Positions 38,008 through 47,819 of a stretch of 64,000 nucleotides of DNA are shown here, one piece after another. Positions within the stretch are counted from its first letter, which is position 1, and every line of letters begins with the position of its first letter. Source of the stretch: Streptomyces violaceusniger (lineage in GTDB: Bacteria > Actinomycetota > Actinomycetes > Streptomycetales > Streptomycetaceae); contig BJHW01000001.1 in the NCBI GenBank assembly GCA_005405945.1, forward strand, positions 1,860,001 through 1,924,000, in the 5' to 3' direction. The translations under genes were made by a program, and so were the position numbers. The notes beneath the pieces were generated by a model, which was given only the letters and a program-made list of their open reading frames with translations, was not told where the DNA came from and made no database searches.

Positions 38008-38966
38008 CGGGTCACCTCCTCCATCAGCCGCTCCCAGTCGTCGAGGAAGCGTTTGAGTCCGTAGGCGTCGAGCGCCGCCCGGCGGGCCCGGGCACCGTCC
38101 TCGGCGGCGGCGTCGGGGTCCCGCAGATAGCGGCGGGCCGCGCGGGCGAGGACATCGGGGCGGGTGGAGAGCACCCCGGCCCCGGCCGGCACCGCCTCGA
38201 CGGCCTCGGTGGCGGCCAGGGCGACCACGGGCATGCCCAGGTGCATGGCTTCCAGGAGGGAGAGCCCGAGCGAGGTCCAGCGCACGGGGTGCAGGTACAC
38301 CCGGCGGCGCGCCATGGCGGTGTGCAGCTCGGCCTGGGGAGGTCGTGGGCGCGGCAGCGGTCGGGGGCAGGCCGAGGTGGTCGGCGAGTCCTTCGGTCGC
38401 CATGCCGAAGACGTCCAGCGGGGCCGCCTCGCTGAGGGCGGGCAGCAGATCGGTGCCGGTGTGGCGGCCGCGCCGGATCGGTTCGTTGATGACGACGGCG
38501 GCGCGGGTCAGCTCCCCGGTGTAGCGGTGGCCGGGGTCGACGATGCCGTGCTCGATGACGGCGGTGGGGCGCGGCCGCTGTCCCAGAAGAGCCGGTTGAA
38601 GTGGGTGACGTGGACGAGGGTGAGGTCGTCGCGGTCGGCGCAGGGGTGGCGGGTGCCGGGGACGTCTCCCTCGGGGGCGTTGTGCTCCAGGTAGACGGCG
38701 GGCACGTCGCGCCCGGGGCGGCGGCCGCCGAGCCAGCGCCTGGCCAGCTCGGCCTCGTGGGTCCGCTGGAGGACGATCAGGTCCACGGGGGCGTCCCGCA
38801 GCTCCTCCGGGGTGACCTCGGTGACCGTGTCGGGCCAGGTGTAGGTGCGGGCCCGGCCGCGTCCGTCCGGGCCCCGGCCGGGGAGGACGGGGACCAGGTA
38901 GCGGTGCGGGCCCTGGACGAACGCCGTGGTCCAGGAGCCGTGCACATGCCACAGAAGGACGTTCAT
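38004..38966 (-). CDS. GT4-family glycosyltransferase (three apparent frameshifts)
   Basis: About 321 residues after three repairs (near nt 38575, and two between 38340 and 38375); the length is a multiple of 3 as three losses predict. ATG 38966 overlaps the GT9 stop. Starts MNVLLWHVHGSWTTAFVQGP, continues PAVYLEHNAPEGDVPGTRHP, VHVTHFNRLFWDSG, then VINEPIRRGRHTGTDLLPAL and the C-terminal RVYLHPVRWTSLGLSLLEAM loop with the final Glu of the donor site. A GT-B enzyme of the glycan operon; its sugar donor is unknown. Confidence 0.75.
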
Positions 38967-40018
38967 TCGGGCTCCTTACGGTCGTCGTCGGCTCCGCCCG
39001 GCGCCGCCAGCGCGGCCACGGCGGCGACCACCTCGGCGTCGGTGACGGAGTCCAGGCAGGGGTGGCCCGGCACCGGGCAGACCCGGGCGCGGCTGCCCGC
39101 GCACGCCGCGTCCTGGCGGCCCAGCAGCCGGTGCGGCACCCGGTAGGGGGCCCAGCGTTCGGCGGGGACGACGGGCGCGAAGAGGCAGACGACCGGGGTG
39201 TCCACGGCGGCCGCCAGATGGGAGGGCCCGGTGTTGCCGGTGACCACCACGTCGGCGCCCGCGAGCACGCCTGCCAGTTCGGGGAAGGAGGTGCGGCCGC
39301 CGAGGTCGAGGGCGATGCCGTCGGCGATGTCGGCCGTCAGCTCCTTCTCGGCCGGGCCGCCGGTGACCACCACGCGGTGGCCCGCCTCCTCCAGCGCGGC
39401 CACCGCCCGGGCGGCCCGCGCGGGGCTCCAGGCGCGGGCGGGCACGGCGGCGCCGGGGTGGACCACCACATAGGGGTCGGTGCCGGTGAGCGGGGCGGTG
39501 TCGGGCAGCGCGGTCAGGGCCAGCGCGCCCTCGTCGCCGGGCGGGAGGGCGAAGCCGGACGCCTCGGCCAGGTCGAGCGCGGCCCGCGCCTCGTGGCGGT
39601 GGGGCGCGCGCCGGTGGCGCAGGTCCAGCAGGGTGCCGGGGTAGTGCTCGCTGTCGGCGGCGGTCCAGGGGATTCCGGCCAGCTTCAGCAGCAGGGCGGC
39701 GGGCAGCGGGCTCTGGTGGTACGAGGAGAGGATCAGCGCGCGGTCGAAGCGGCGGGCGGCCAGGCAGTCCACCAGGGCGTCGATGAGTTCGCGGCGCACC
39801 GGCGGGGCCTCGAACCCCACCCAGGGCGCGTCATGGACCAGCACCTCGTCGGCGCCGGGCAGCATCCGGGCGGCGGGCTCGCCGAGCGGGCCGCACAGCA
39901 GCGCGGTGTACGCCGACCCGGCGGCGACCGCGCGTACGGCGGGGCCGGCCAGCAGCACGTCTCCCGCGCTGTCGAGCCGCACGACGAGGGTGCGCGGACC
40001 CGTGGCGTGCGCGCTCAA
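38963..40018 (-). CDS. GT9 heptosyltransferase-like protein
   Basis: 351 residues, intact. The start is taken as TTG at 40018, overlapping the phosphatase stop (TTGA), since no ATG or GTG lies at the right place. GT9 features: LVVRLDSAGDVLLAGPAVRA (short Gly loop), LILSSYHQSPLPAALLLKLA, VVHPGAAVPARAWSPARAAR, VVVTGNTGPSHLAAAVDTPV. A C-terminal Cys-containing stretch (CAGSRARVCPVPGHPC) is common in heptosyltransferase-like actinobacterial proteins. Together with the other GT9 gene it would place two heptose-type residues. Confidence 0.85.
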   Translation of the reverse strand: MSAHATGPRTLVVRLDSAGDVLLAGPAVRAVAAGSAYTALLCGPLGEPAARMLPGADEVLVHDAPWVGFEAPPVRRELIDALVDCLAARRFDRALILSSYHQSPLPAALLLKLAGIPWTAADSEHYPGTLLDLRHRRAPHRHEARAALDLAEASGFALPPGDEGALALTALPDTAPLTGTDPYVVVHPGAAVPARAWSPARAARAVAALEEAGHRVVVTGGPAEKELTADIADGIALDLGGRTSFPELAGVLAGADVVVTGNTGPSHLAAAVDTPVVCLFAPVVPAERWAPYRVPHRLLGRQDAACAGSRARVCPVPGHPCLDSVTDAEVVAAVAALAAPGGADDDRKEPE

Positions 40019-40704
40019 GGGGCGCCTCCCGCCCGGGTGGGCAGCCCCCGTACCGCCGTCAGCAGGTCCGGTGCGGTCCGGGCGGCGTCCGCGATCTCCT
40101 CCGGGCGGGTCACCTCGTTGGGGACGAGCACGCCTTGGGCGCCCGCCGCGCGGGCCGCCGCCAGGTCCGCGCCGATGTCGCCGAGGACGACGGCCCGGTG
40201 CGGTGCGGTGCCCAGCGCCGCGCACGCGGCGTGGATCAGCCCGGGGGCGGGCTTGCGGCACCCACAGCCGTCGGCGGGGCCGTGGGGGCACACCGCCCAG
40301 ATGTCGAAGGGTCCGAGCAGTTCCTCGACGCGCCGCCGTACGGCCTCCACCGCGCCGGGGGTGAGCAGCCCGCGGGCGACGCCCGACTGGTTGGTGACCA
40401 CCCCGACCGGGACGCCCCACTCCCGTACCGCGTCGACCGCGGCCCTGGCGTGCGGCATGAGCCGCACCCGGGCGGGGTCGCCGTTGTAGGGGACGTCGTG
40501 GATCAGCGTGCCGTCCCGGTCGAAGAGCACCGCGCCCGGAATTCCCCGCCGGACGGGCGGGCCGGGGCGGCCGGGCCGGTCACCCGGAGTGAGCAGCCAC
40601 GGCGTCCCTCCTGTGGCGGATGGGGCCTTTGGTGCAGGTGTAGCGAACACGGGCATCGAGTAGCCCGGACGTTCAATCACCAAACGCGACAAAGCGCTAC
40701 ACAT
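40015..40704 (-). CDS. gmhB: HAD-IIIA phosphatase, GmhB-like
   Basis: 229 residues from ATG 40704, which overlaps the preceding GT2 stop; ATG 40656 would give 213 and suits the family better. Catalytic motif GAVLFDRDGTLIHD (nucleophile and acid Asp), second motif VVTNQSGVARG, and VCPHGPADGCGCRKPAPGL, the zinc-binding Cys/His loop that marks D-glycero-manno-heptose 1,7-bisphosphate 7-phosphatases. Ends VVLGDIGADLAAARAAGAQG (third HAD motif). It provides the step between the two HldE reactions. Confidence 0.85.
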   Translation of the reverse strand: MCSALSRLVIERPGYSMPVFATPAPKAPSATGGTPWLLTPGDRPGRPGPPVRRGIPGAVLFDRDGTLIHDVPYNGDPARVRLMPHARAAVDAVREWGVPVGVVTNQSGVARGLLTPGAVEAVRRRVEELLGPFDIWAVCPHGPADGCGCRKPAPGLIHAACAALGTAPHRAVVLGDIGADLAAARAAGAQGVLVPNEVTRPEEIADAARTAPDLLTAVRGLPTRAGGAP

Positions 40705-41743
40705 GTCCGAGGGTCCTGGTGCGCCTGGCCGCCGACCGCCCGAACGCGGCGGCCGAGCGGTGCCGCACCATCCCCACCAGCCAGTGCGCGGTGGCCACGG
40801 GTGGGATGACGGCGCTGGTCACGGCCATCGTGACGATCTCGTCCGGGGTGCGCGGCCCGGGCCGGATCCGGGCCAGGGTGAATTCGGCGGTTCCGGCCAG
40901 CCACAGCGCCGCGCCCGCCGCGGCCGCCCGCCGCCGGCCCGCAAGGGCACCGGTCAGGGCGGCGGCACCGGCCGCCGCGATGGCCACATGGCGGGGCAGC
41001 CGGCCGCGCGGGGCGCCCGCCCGGGCCCACCAGCCGCGGCCGTGGACCTTGGCCATCAGCACGTCGTCCGCGTTCCCCGCCTGGGTGCGCACCGACACCC
41101 AGCGGTCGGCGGGGCGCACCGGATGGACCGTGACCCGCGATCCCCGCTCCAGCCGCCACCCGGCGGCCATGACCCGCAGCGCCAGGTCGGCGTCCTCGCG
41201 GAAGGCGCGCGGAAACCGCTCGTCGAAGCCGCCGACCGCGGCCAGCGCGGCCCGCCGGTACACCATGTCGGCGGTGATCCAGCGGGCCGTGGCGAGCCCC
41301 GCGGTGTTGCGTTCCCAGTCGGTGGGCCTGCGGTCCTCCGGCAGCGGAACGGTGATCCGCGCCTGGACCCCGCCGGTGCCGGGCCCGGCCGCCGCCAGAT
41401 CGGCGGCGAGGTCGTCCGCCCAGGTGGGGCCGGGGACCACATCGTCGTCGAGGAAGACCGTCCACGGTTCGGGGGCGGTCCGCCAGCCGATGTTGCGCGC
41501 GGCGGCGGGCCCGGCGGCGCCGCCGGGCGCGATCTCCACCAGGGGGGCGAGTTCGGCGGGGATGTCGGCGGGCAGCGGGGTGCAGTCCTCCAGCGGCCGG
41601 TCGTCCACGAGGACGACCCGCCGGGGCGCGGGGCCCTTGGCGTCGGCGAGCGCCCGCAGGGTCACGGAGAGACTGGGGCGGCCCAGCGTCGGGATGACCA
41701 CGGCGTACTCGGGTCCGTCGGTCCGCTCTCCGGTGTCCGTCAT
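40697..41743 (-). CDS. GT2-family glycosyltransferase with C-terminal membrane segments
   Basis: 348 residues, intact. ATG 41743 follows GGGAGGAGCC. GT-A core: YAVVIPTLGRPSLSVTLRAL, RVVLVDDRP, ARNIGWRTAPEPWTVFLDDD (metal DDD), FREDADLALRVMAAGWRLER. The C-terminal 100 residues contain two hydrophobic stretches (VAIAAAGAAALTGALAG; AAGAALWLAGTAEFTLA) that may attach it to the membrane. It differs from the plus-strand GT2 pair in length and tail. Upstream frame continuation runs through the 30-bp repeats and is not thought to be translated. Confidence 0.87.
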   Translation of the reverse strand: MTDTGERTDGPEYAVVIPTLGRPSLSVTLRALADAKGPAPRRVVLVDDRPLEDCTPLPADIPAELAPLVEIAPGGAAGPAAARNIGWRTAPEPWTVFLDDDVVPGPTWADDLAADLAAAGPGTGGVQARITVPLPEDRRPTDWERNTAGLATARWITADMVYRRAALAAVGGFDERFPRAFREDADLALRVMAAGWRLERGSRVTVHPVRPADRWVSVRTQAGNADDVLMAKVHGRGWWARAGAPRGRLPRHVAIAAAGAAALTGALAGRRRAAAAGAALWLAGTAEFTLARIRPGPRTPDEIVTMAVTSAVIPPVATAHWLVGMVRHRSAAAFGRSAARRTRTLGHV

Positions 41744-41764
41744 ACCTGGCTCCTCCCATGGCGG

Positions 41765-41936
41765 GGGTCGGTGCGGCTCATGTGCGCTCGGCACGGGTCG
41801 GTGCGGCTCATGTGCGCTCGGCACGGGCCGGTGCGGCTCATGTGCGCTCGGCACGGGCCGGTGCGGCTCATGTGCGCTCGGCACGGGCCGGTGCGGCTCA
41901 TGTGCGCTCGGCACGGGCCGGTGCGGCTCATGTGCG
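41765..41936. repeat. Six tandem copies of a 30-bp repeat
   Basis: Unit GGGCCGGTGCGGCTCATGTG then CGCTCGGCAC. Five copies are complete and the sixth partial; the first two differ at one position (GGGTCG). It fills the gap between the carbamoyltransferase stop and the GT2 ribosome site. Uniform spacing without unique spacers excludes a CRISPR array. Confidence 0.95.
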
Positions 41937-41951
41937 ATGGGTGACCCCGCG

Positions 41952-43627
41952 TCAGGTCTCCCCTGGCGCGGCCGTGTCCGGACGGCCGCCCGCGAAGAAG
42001 GCGCCACGGCGGATCACGAACGGCCCGATCGCCAGCAGGTCGACGGGGGCCGAGCCGAAGCACTCCAGGGCGTCGCGCGGATCGTCGACCATCGGCCGGC
42101 CCGAGGTGTTGAGGCTGGTGTTGACGACCACCGGCAGCCCGGTGCGCCGTTCGAACGCGCTCAGCAGACGGGCCACCAGCGGTTCGGCGGCGGAGTCGAC
42201 GGTCTGGATGCGGGCCGTGCCGTCCACGTGCACCACGGCCGGGATGCGGTCCCGCCACTCCGGCGCGACCTCGTGCACGAAGAGCATGTACGGGCTGGGC
42301 AGCGGGCCGTCGAAGATCTCGGCCGCGCGCTCGGCGCGCACCATCGGGGCGACCGGCCGGAACTGCTCCCGACCCTTGACGTCGTTGAGCCGCTCGAGGT
42401 TTCCCGAGCGGCCGGGGTGGGCGAGCAGCGAGCGGTGGCCCAGCGCCCGGGGCCCGTACTCGGAGCGCCCCTGGAACCATGCGACGATCGCGTCGTCCGC
42501 GAGCGCCTCGGCCACCGTCTCGGCCACATCGGCCGGGCGTTCGTAGGGCACCGCGGCCGTCTTCAGCCATGCCTCCAGCTCGGCGTCCGACCAGCGGCGC
42601 CCGAGGTCGGCCCCGGCCATCGGCTCGGGCCGGTCACCTCCTCGCGCGCACAGGTGGAGGGCGCCGCCGAGCGCGGTGCCCGCGTCCCCGGCGGCGGGCT
42701 GGACCCAGACCCGGCGATAAGGCCCCTCGCGGGCGATACGGGAGTTGGCCACGCAGTTCAGCGCCACTCCCCCGGCCAGGGTCAGCACCCGGTCATGGGT
42801 GCGCCCGTGCAGCCAGCGCACCAGGTCCAGCAGCGTCTCCTCCAGACACGCCTGGGCACTCGCCGCGAGATCGGCGTGCGACGGTGACCATGCCTCGCCG
42901 GGGCGCAGCGGGGGCACAGCTCGGCCCAGGGCACCCCGGTGGCGTGGAAACCGCCGTCGCCGGTGGCGTACACATACCGCCGCAGCTCGTCCAGCATCCG
43001 CGGGGTGCCGTAGGAGGCGAGGGCCATCACCTTGTACTCGTCGCTGGAGCGCAGGAAGCCCAGGTGCTCGGTGAGTTCCTCGTAGACCAGCCCCAGGGAG
43101 TGGGGCAGTTCCTGGCCGTGGAGCGGCTCCAGCCGGTCGCCGACGCGGCGCGCCGCGAGATGTGAGGTGGCCTCGCCGCGCCCGTCGAGGACGAGGACGG
43201 AGCTGGTGTCGGCGCCGGGCGCGGCGAGCGCGCTGGAGGCGGCGTGCGCCATGTGGTGGGGGACGAACCGCACGGCGTCGGGGTCCAGTCCGGGCAGGGC
43301 GGTGCGCAGGAAGCCGGGGGCCTCGCGGGCGTAGGTGAGCCGCAGGTGGTCCCAGGGGTCGTCCAGGCCCATGGACGCGGCGGGGCGGGCGAGGGCGGGG
43401 TCGAAGGAGTAGGCGACGGCGTCCAGGTCCTCGGGGCGCAGCCCCGCCTGCTCCAGGCACCAGGCCGCCGCCTTCTCCGGGAGCTCCCAGGCGGAGAACG
43501 GCACCGGCCGTTTGCCGTGTTTGCGCCGGGAGAACCGCTCCTCCTCGGCGGCGGCGACGGTACGGCCGTCGACGACCAGGGCGGCGGCCGGGTCGTGGAA
43601 GAGGGCGTTGATGCCGAGGATGCGCAT
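41952..43627 (-). CDS. NodU/CmcH-family carbamoyltransferase (apparent frameshift)
   Basis: About 558 residues after one added base near nt 42903. N-terminal Kae1-like domain: MRILGINALFHDPAAALVVD, AAAEEERFSRRKHGKRPVPF, RFVPHHMAHAASSA (metal His pair), and SSDEYKVMALASYG. C-terminal domain: LAGGVALNCVANSRI, GRSEYGPRALGHRSLLAHP and LPVVVNTSLNTSGRPMVDDP. These enzymes use carbamoyl phosphate and ATP to carbamoylate a sugar hydroxyl. In this operon the acceptor is likely the heptose-containing glycan or its precursor. Confidence 0.88.
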
Positions 43628-43693
43628 GGGCGTGACCTTTCGGCGGCCCGGGGGCCGCGGCGGAAGGGGGTGTGAAGGCGGTAGGGGGAGGGG

Positions 43694-44665
43694 TCAGGCG
43701 GCCTGGCGGCGGAACCAGTCGATGGTGCGGGCCAGCCCCTCGTCGGCGGGGATCACCGGTGCCCACTGGAGCTTGCCGCGGGCGAGGGTGATGTCCGGGC
43801 AGCGGACGGCGGGGTCGTCGGTGGGGCGGCCGATGAACTCGACGGTGGAGCGCGAACCGGCCAGTTCGATGATCTTGTGGGCGAGGTCCAGCATGGTGAT
43901 CTCGTCCGCGTTGCCGATGTTGACCGGTCCGAGGAGGTCGGATCCGGCCATGGCGAGGATGCCGCGCACGGTGTCGTCGATGTAGGCGAGCGAGCGGGTC
44001 TGGCTGCCGTCGCCGGTGACCGTGAGGGGCGCGTCGGCCAGCGCCTGCCGGACGAAGGTGGGCACGGCCCGTCCGTCGTGTCCGCGCATCCGCGGGCCGT
44101 AGGTGTTGAACAGCCGCACGATGCCGGTGTCCGTGCCGTTCGTTCCGGCCTCGGCGCAGGTCAGGGCCTCGCCGAAGCGTTTGGCCTCGTCGTAGACGCT
44201 GCGCGGTCCGACGGGGTTGACATTGCCCCAGTAGCGCTCGTTCTGCGGATGCTGCTGCGGGTCGCCGTACGCCTCGGAGGTGGAGGCCAGGACGAAGCGC
44301 GCCTCGTGGTGGCGGGCCAGGGCCAGCGCGTTGCGGGTGCCGAGGCTGCCGGTCTCCAGGGTGTGCAGCGGCAGCCGCAGATAGTCGGCCGGGGAGGCGG
44401 GGGAGGCGAAGTGCAGGACGAGATCGGCGGGCCGCTTCACCTCGAACGGCTCGGTGACATCGGCGTGCTGGAGGGTGAAGCCGGGCCGGTCCATCAGGTG
44501 GGCCACGTTGTCCGGGGTTCCGGTGCAGAAATCGTCCACACAGGTCACGGCCGTGCCCTGGTCGAGGAGCGCCGCGCACAGATGCGAACCGACGAATCCG
44601 GCTCCACCGGTGACCACGGCGTGCGCCCAGGTACGGACGGGGACGACGGAGTCGGATCGCTCCAT
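43694..44665 (-). CDS. UDP-glucuronate decarboxylase-like NAD-dependent epimerase/dehydratase
   Basis: 323 residues, intact. First gene of the glycan operon. Rossmann motif AVVTGGAGFVGSHLCAALLD, then LVLHFASPASPADYLRLPLH, a signature of the UDP-xylose synthase branch, STSEAYGDPQQHPQNERYWG, and YDEAKRFGEA (catalytic YxxxK). The branch makes UDP-xylose from UDP-glucuronate. HldD (ADP-heptose 6-epimerase) is a related but distinct branch, and this protein lacks its look. The operon therefore seems to offer both a xylose-type and a heptose-type donor. Confidence 0.82.
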   Translation of the reverse strand: MERSDSVVPVRTWAHAVVTGGAGFVGSHLCAALLDQGTAVTCVDDFCTGTPDNVAHLMDRPGFTLQHADVTEPFEVKRPADLVLHFASPASPADYLRLPLHTLETGSLGTRNALALARHHEARFVLASTSEAYGDPQQHPQNERYWGNVNPVGPRSVYDEAKRFGEALTCAEAGTNGTDTGIVRLFNTYGPRMRGHDGRAVPTFVRQALADAPLTVTGDGSQTRSLAYIDDTVRGILAMAGSDLLGPVNIGNADEITMLDLAHKIIELAGSRSTVEFIGRPTDDPAVRCPDITLARGKLQWAPVIPADEGLARTIDWFRRQAA

Positions 44666-44734
44666 GGCCCCTCCCTTCCTTCGCGTTGGGGCCCCACCCC
44701 AGTACCCGTGACGAAAGGAAACAATCAGGGCACA

Positions 44735-46124
44735 TCACCCGTCCCTCCCCCCGACCGGGTCAACCGATGGGGAAAGGTCCTCGTGCGGCACCGGCGCGCC
44801 AGCCCGTTCCGCGGCGGCGGGCTCGACGGGAACGACGGTGGCCTGCACCCGGCGGGAAGCGGTGCGGCGGACGTGCACCAGCGTGCCCGCGCCGATGACC
44901 GCCGCGATGATCAGCCCACCTGCCACCAGGGCGCCGCGCGGCCCCGCCCACTCCATGAGCAGGCCCAGCAGGGGCGGACCGGCCAGCCCCCAGGCCGTCT
45001 GCGCGGTGCGCCACACGCCGAGCACCCGGCCGCGCATCCCGGGCGGCGGATCGGTCTGGAGCACCGTGGTACCGGCCGTGTCGGAGACCGACTCGGCCAC
45101 CGCCATCGGGGCCACCAGCACCAGCAGCGGGATCAGCCCAGGCGACAGCCCGGCCACCGCCTGGAGCAGCGCCCCGGCGGCGGCGAGCGCGCCCACCATC
45201 CGCACCGACGGCCGCTGCATCCGCCCCGCGAGGACCGCGCCCGCGATCCCGCCCACGGCCAGGACGGTGGCCACGGTCCCGAAGTCCTCGGAGCTCCCGG
45301 CCAGCGGGCCGGTGACCAGGACCGCCAGGGTCAGTCCGTAGTTCCGGCCGAAGACGGCGCTCACCGCCGTGATCACGGTGAGGGCGACCAGACGCGGCCG
45401 CTTCACGAAGAAGGCCAGCCCGTCGCGGGCACCGGCACCGGAGAACCGGTCCCGGCGCGCGGTGGGCGGATCCGCGGCGGTGGCCGCGCCCGGGTGGGGC
45501 GCAGGAAGGGGATGACGGCCGCGACACACAGGAACGACAGCCCGTTGGCGGCGTAGGCGGCCGCGGTGCCGAGCGTGCCCACCGCGACACCTGCGCAGGC
45601 CACGCCGATGAGCCGGCCGGCGCTGCTGACGACGGAGCCCAGGGCGATCGCCGAGGGGACGTCGTCGGGCGGCACCAGATCGTTGCCGAGCAGGGCGCAG
45701 GCGGGCGCGTCCACGGTGGCGACGAGACCGGTCACCGCGGCGAGCACCATCAGCGAGACCACGTTGAGCAGGTCGAACGCGACCAGGGCGGCCGTGACGA
45801 AGGCGACGAGGCCCAGCACGGCCTGGCTGACGGCCGCGGTGAGCTTGCGCGGCCAGGCGTCCACCGCCGCCCCGCCGAGCAGCCCCATGAGCAGCCCGGG
45901 GCGGCCTGCACGGAGAGGGAGAGCCCGGTGGTGGCCGCGGAGCCGGTGATGTGCAGCACCAGCAGGTTCTGCACGGTCAACTGCATCCAGGTGCCGACGT
46001 TGGACACCAGGTTCGCCGCCGACCACCAGCGCATGGCGCGGTGGCGCAGGCTGCGCCACGGGGTGCGGTTGCCCCGCTCCGGGGAGCGGGGCCTCGGTAT
46101 CAGGGGCGGCGGGGAGGTGGTCAT
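44735..46124 (-). CDS. MFS transporter, drug-efflux type (two apparent frameshifts)
   Basis: About 463 residues after repairs near nt 45899 and 45500; the length remainder fits two losses. Starts RSLRHRAMRWWSAANLVSNV and has the MFS_3 (enterobactin-exporter-like) layout with 12 predicted helices, e.g. LLNVVSLMVLAAVTGLVATV, VALTVITAVSAVFGRNYGLT, TVATVLAVGGIAGAVLAGRM and the central DPPPGMRGRVLGVW loop. Upstream of the glycan operon on the same strand, 69 bp from its first gene; linkage to it is uncertain. Confidence 0.8.
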
Positions 46125-46352
46125 GGCGAGGTCGGGCCGGTTTCCGGGTACGGGGCAGAAGGGGGGAGGGCCCGCGTCCGGGGCCCGGCTGACACGGGGT
46201 GCCGTACGTCAGCGACGACCCATGCTCACAGACGGCTCTCCAGTACGTGGAATCCGCCCGGGGTGGCTTTCCTCACAAACCGGTATATGCCCTGCTCACA
46301 GCGGCGGTAAGGGACGCCTCCCGGCCCGGCGCGCCGCAGTGGCGGGGATCGC

Positions 46353-47618
46353 CTACGCGGCCGTCGCGCGCCGCACACCGTAGGCCGCGGCGCCCAGGGC
46401 CAGCACCGCCGCGCCGGAGACCACCGAGGAGACGGGCAGGGCGAAGGCCAGCAGCAGACAGCCGGCCAGGCCGAGCCCCGGCACGATCCGCGGTGGGCGG
46501 CCCTCGGCCGGGGTGAGGGTCCAGGCGGAGGCGTTGGCCACGGCGTAGTAGGCCAGCACCCCGAACGAGGAGAACCCGATCGCGCCACGCAGATCCGCCG
46601 TGGCCGCCAGGACCGCCACCACCGCGCCCACGGCCAGCTCGGCGCGGTGCGGCACCGCGAACCGGGGGTGCACGGCGGCCAGCGCGGGCGGAAGGTGCCG
46701 GTCGCGGGCCATGGCCAGGGTGGTCCGGGAGACGCCCAGGATCAGCGCGAGCAGCGACCCCAGCGCGGCCACCGCGGCGCCCGCCCGCACCACCGGCGCC
46801 AGCCCCGGGAGCCCGGCGGCGCGCACGGCGTCGGCCAGCGGGGCGCCCGCCGCGCCCAGCCCGCCGCTGCCCAGCACGGTCAGCGCGGCGATCGCCACCG
46901 CCGCGTAGACGGCCAGGGTGATGCCGAGCGCGAGGGGGATGGCGCGGGGGATGGTGCGCGCCGGGTCGCGGACCTCCTCGCCGAGGGTGGCGATCCGGGC
47001 GTATCCGGCGAAGGCGAAGAACAGCAGGCCGCCCGCGCGCAGCACCCCGCCGGGGGAGGCGTCGCCGCCGATCTCCAGCCGTGCCGCGTCCGCCTCGCCG
47101 GAGGTGAGGAGGGCGACGACCACGGCGGCCAGCACCGCGAGCACGACGGCCACGATCGCCCGGGTCAGCCAGGCGGCCTTGTGCACGCCCACGTAGTTGA
47201 CGGCCGTCAGCGCCACCACGGCCGCCACCGCCACCGCGTGCGCCTGGGCGGGCCAGACATAGGAGCCGACGGTCAGGGCCATCGCCGCGCAGGAGGCGGT
47301 CTTGCCGACCACGAACCCCCAGCCGGCCAGATACCCCCAGAAGTCGCCCAGCCGCTCACGGCCGTAGACATAGGTGCCGCCCGACCGCGGATAGCGGGCG
47401 GCCAGCCGCGCGGAGGAGGTGGCGTTGCAGTACGCCACCACTCCGGCGGCCACCAGGCCGAGCAGCAGCCCCGTCCCCGCCTCCCGCGCCGCGGGCCCCA
47501 GCGCCCCGAAGACGCCCGCGCCGATCATCGACCCCAGGCCGACCACGACCGCGTCGAAAACGCCGAGGCGCCGCCGCAACTCCCCCGGTCCGGCAGTGGT
47601 GTTCGCCGTGTCCCCCAT
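46353..47618 (-). CDS. APC-family amino acid permease
   Basis: 421 residues, intact, 12 hydrophobic segments. The unwound first helix has the family GSMIGAGVFGALGPAA motif (residues 31-46); SSARLAARYPRSGGTYVYGR, LLFFAFAGYARIATLGEEVR (helix 6 unwound region, conserved E) and GVSRTTLAMARDRHLPPALA follow. Substrate unknown. It diverges from the ArsR-type gene (202 bp apart). The 228 bp after its stop contain no supported gene. Confidence 0.88.
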   Translation of the reverse strand: MGDTANTTAGPGELRRRLGVFDAVVVGLGSMIGAGVFGALGPAAREAGTGLLLGLVAAGVVAYCNATSSARLAARYPRSGGTYVYGRERLGDFWGYLAGWGFVVGKTASCAAMALTVGSYVWPAQAHAVAVAAVVALTAVNYVGVHKAAWLTRAIVAVVLAVLAAVVVALLTSGEADAARLEIGGDASPGGVLRAGGLLFFAFAGYARIATLGEEVRDPARTIPRAIPLALGITLAVYAAVAIAALTVLGSGGLGAAGAPLADAVRAAGLPGLAPVVRAGAAVAALGSLLALILGVSRTTLAMARDRHLPPALAAVHPRFAVPHRAELAVGAVVAVLAATADLRGAIGFSSFGVLAYYAVANASAWTLTPAEGRPPRIVPGLGLAGCLLLAFALPVSSVVSGAAVLALGAAAYGVRRATAA

Positions 47619-47819
47619 CGCTCAGCCGCGCCCCGGGGATGGGGCGGTGGCGGATCCGAGGGCGCGCGGCGGCGGAAGTTGGCGGCAGACGGCGTAGTGC
47701 ATGTGCTCCAGTATGCGTGCGGGGCTTCTGCCACCGGCCGCGCTTCGGCCGGTCCTCCCGCTCGACACCGCGCGGGCCGGGCGGGGTCCGCCCTTCGCCC
47801 GCGGCTCTACGATGGGGAC

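Noticed and set aside
41765..41936. CRISPR array
   Set aside because: The 30-bp units are directly adjacent, with no unique spacers and no cas genes near.
43694..44665. HldD (ADP-heptose 6-epimerase)
   Set aside because: The SPASPADY and DEAKRFGEA patterns belong to the UDP-glucuronate decarboxylase branch.
46125..46352. Short minus-strand frame ending VRKATPGGFHVLESRL
   Set aside because: It has no start of its own and is the read-through of another frame of the permease region.
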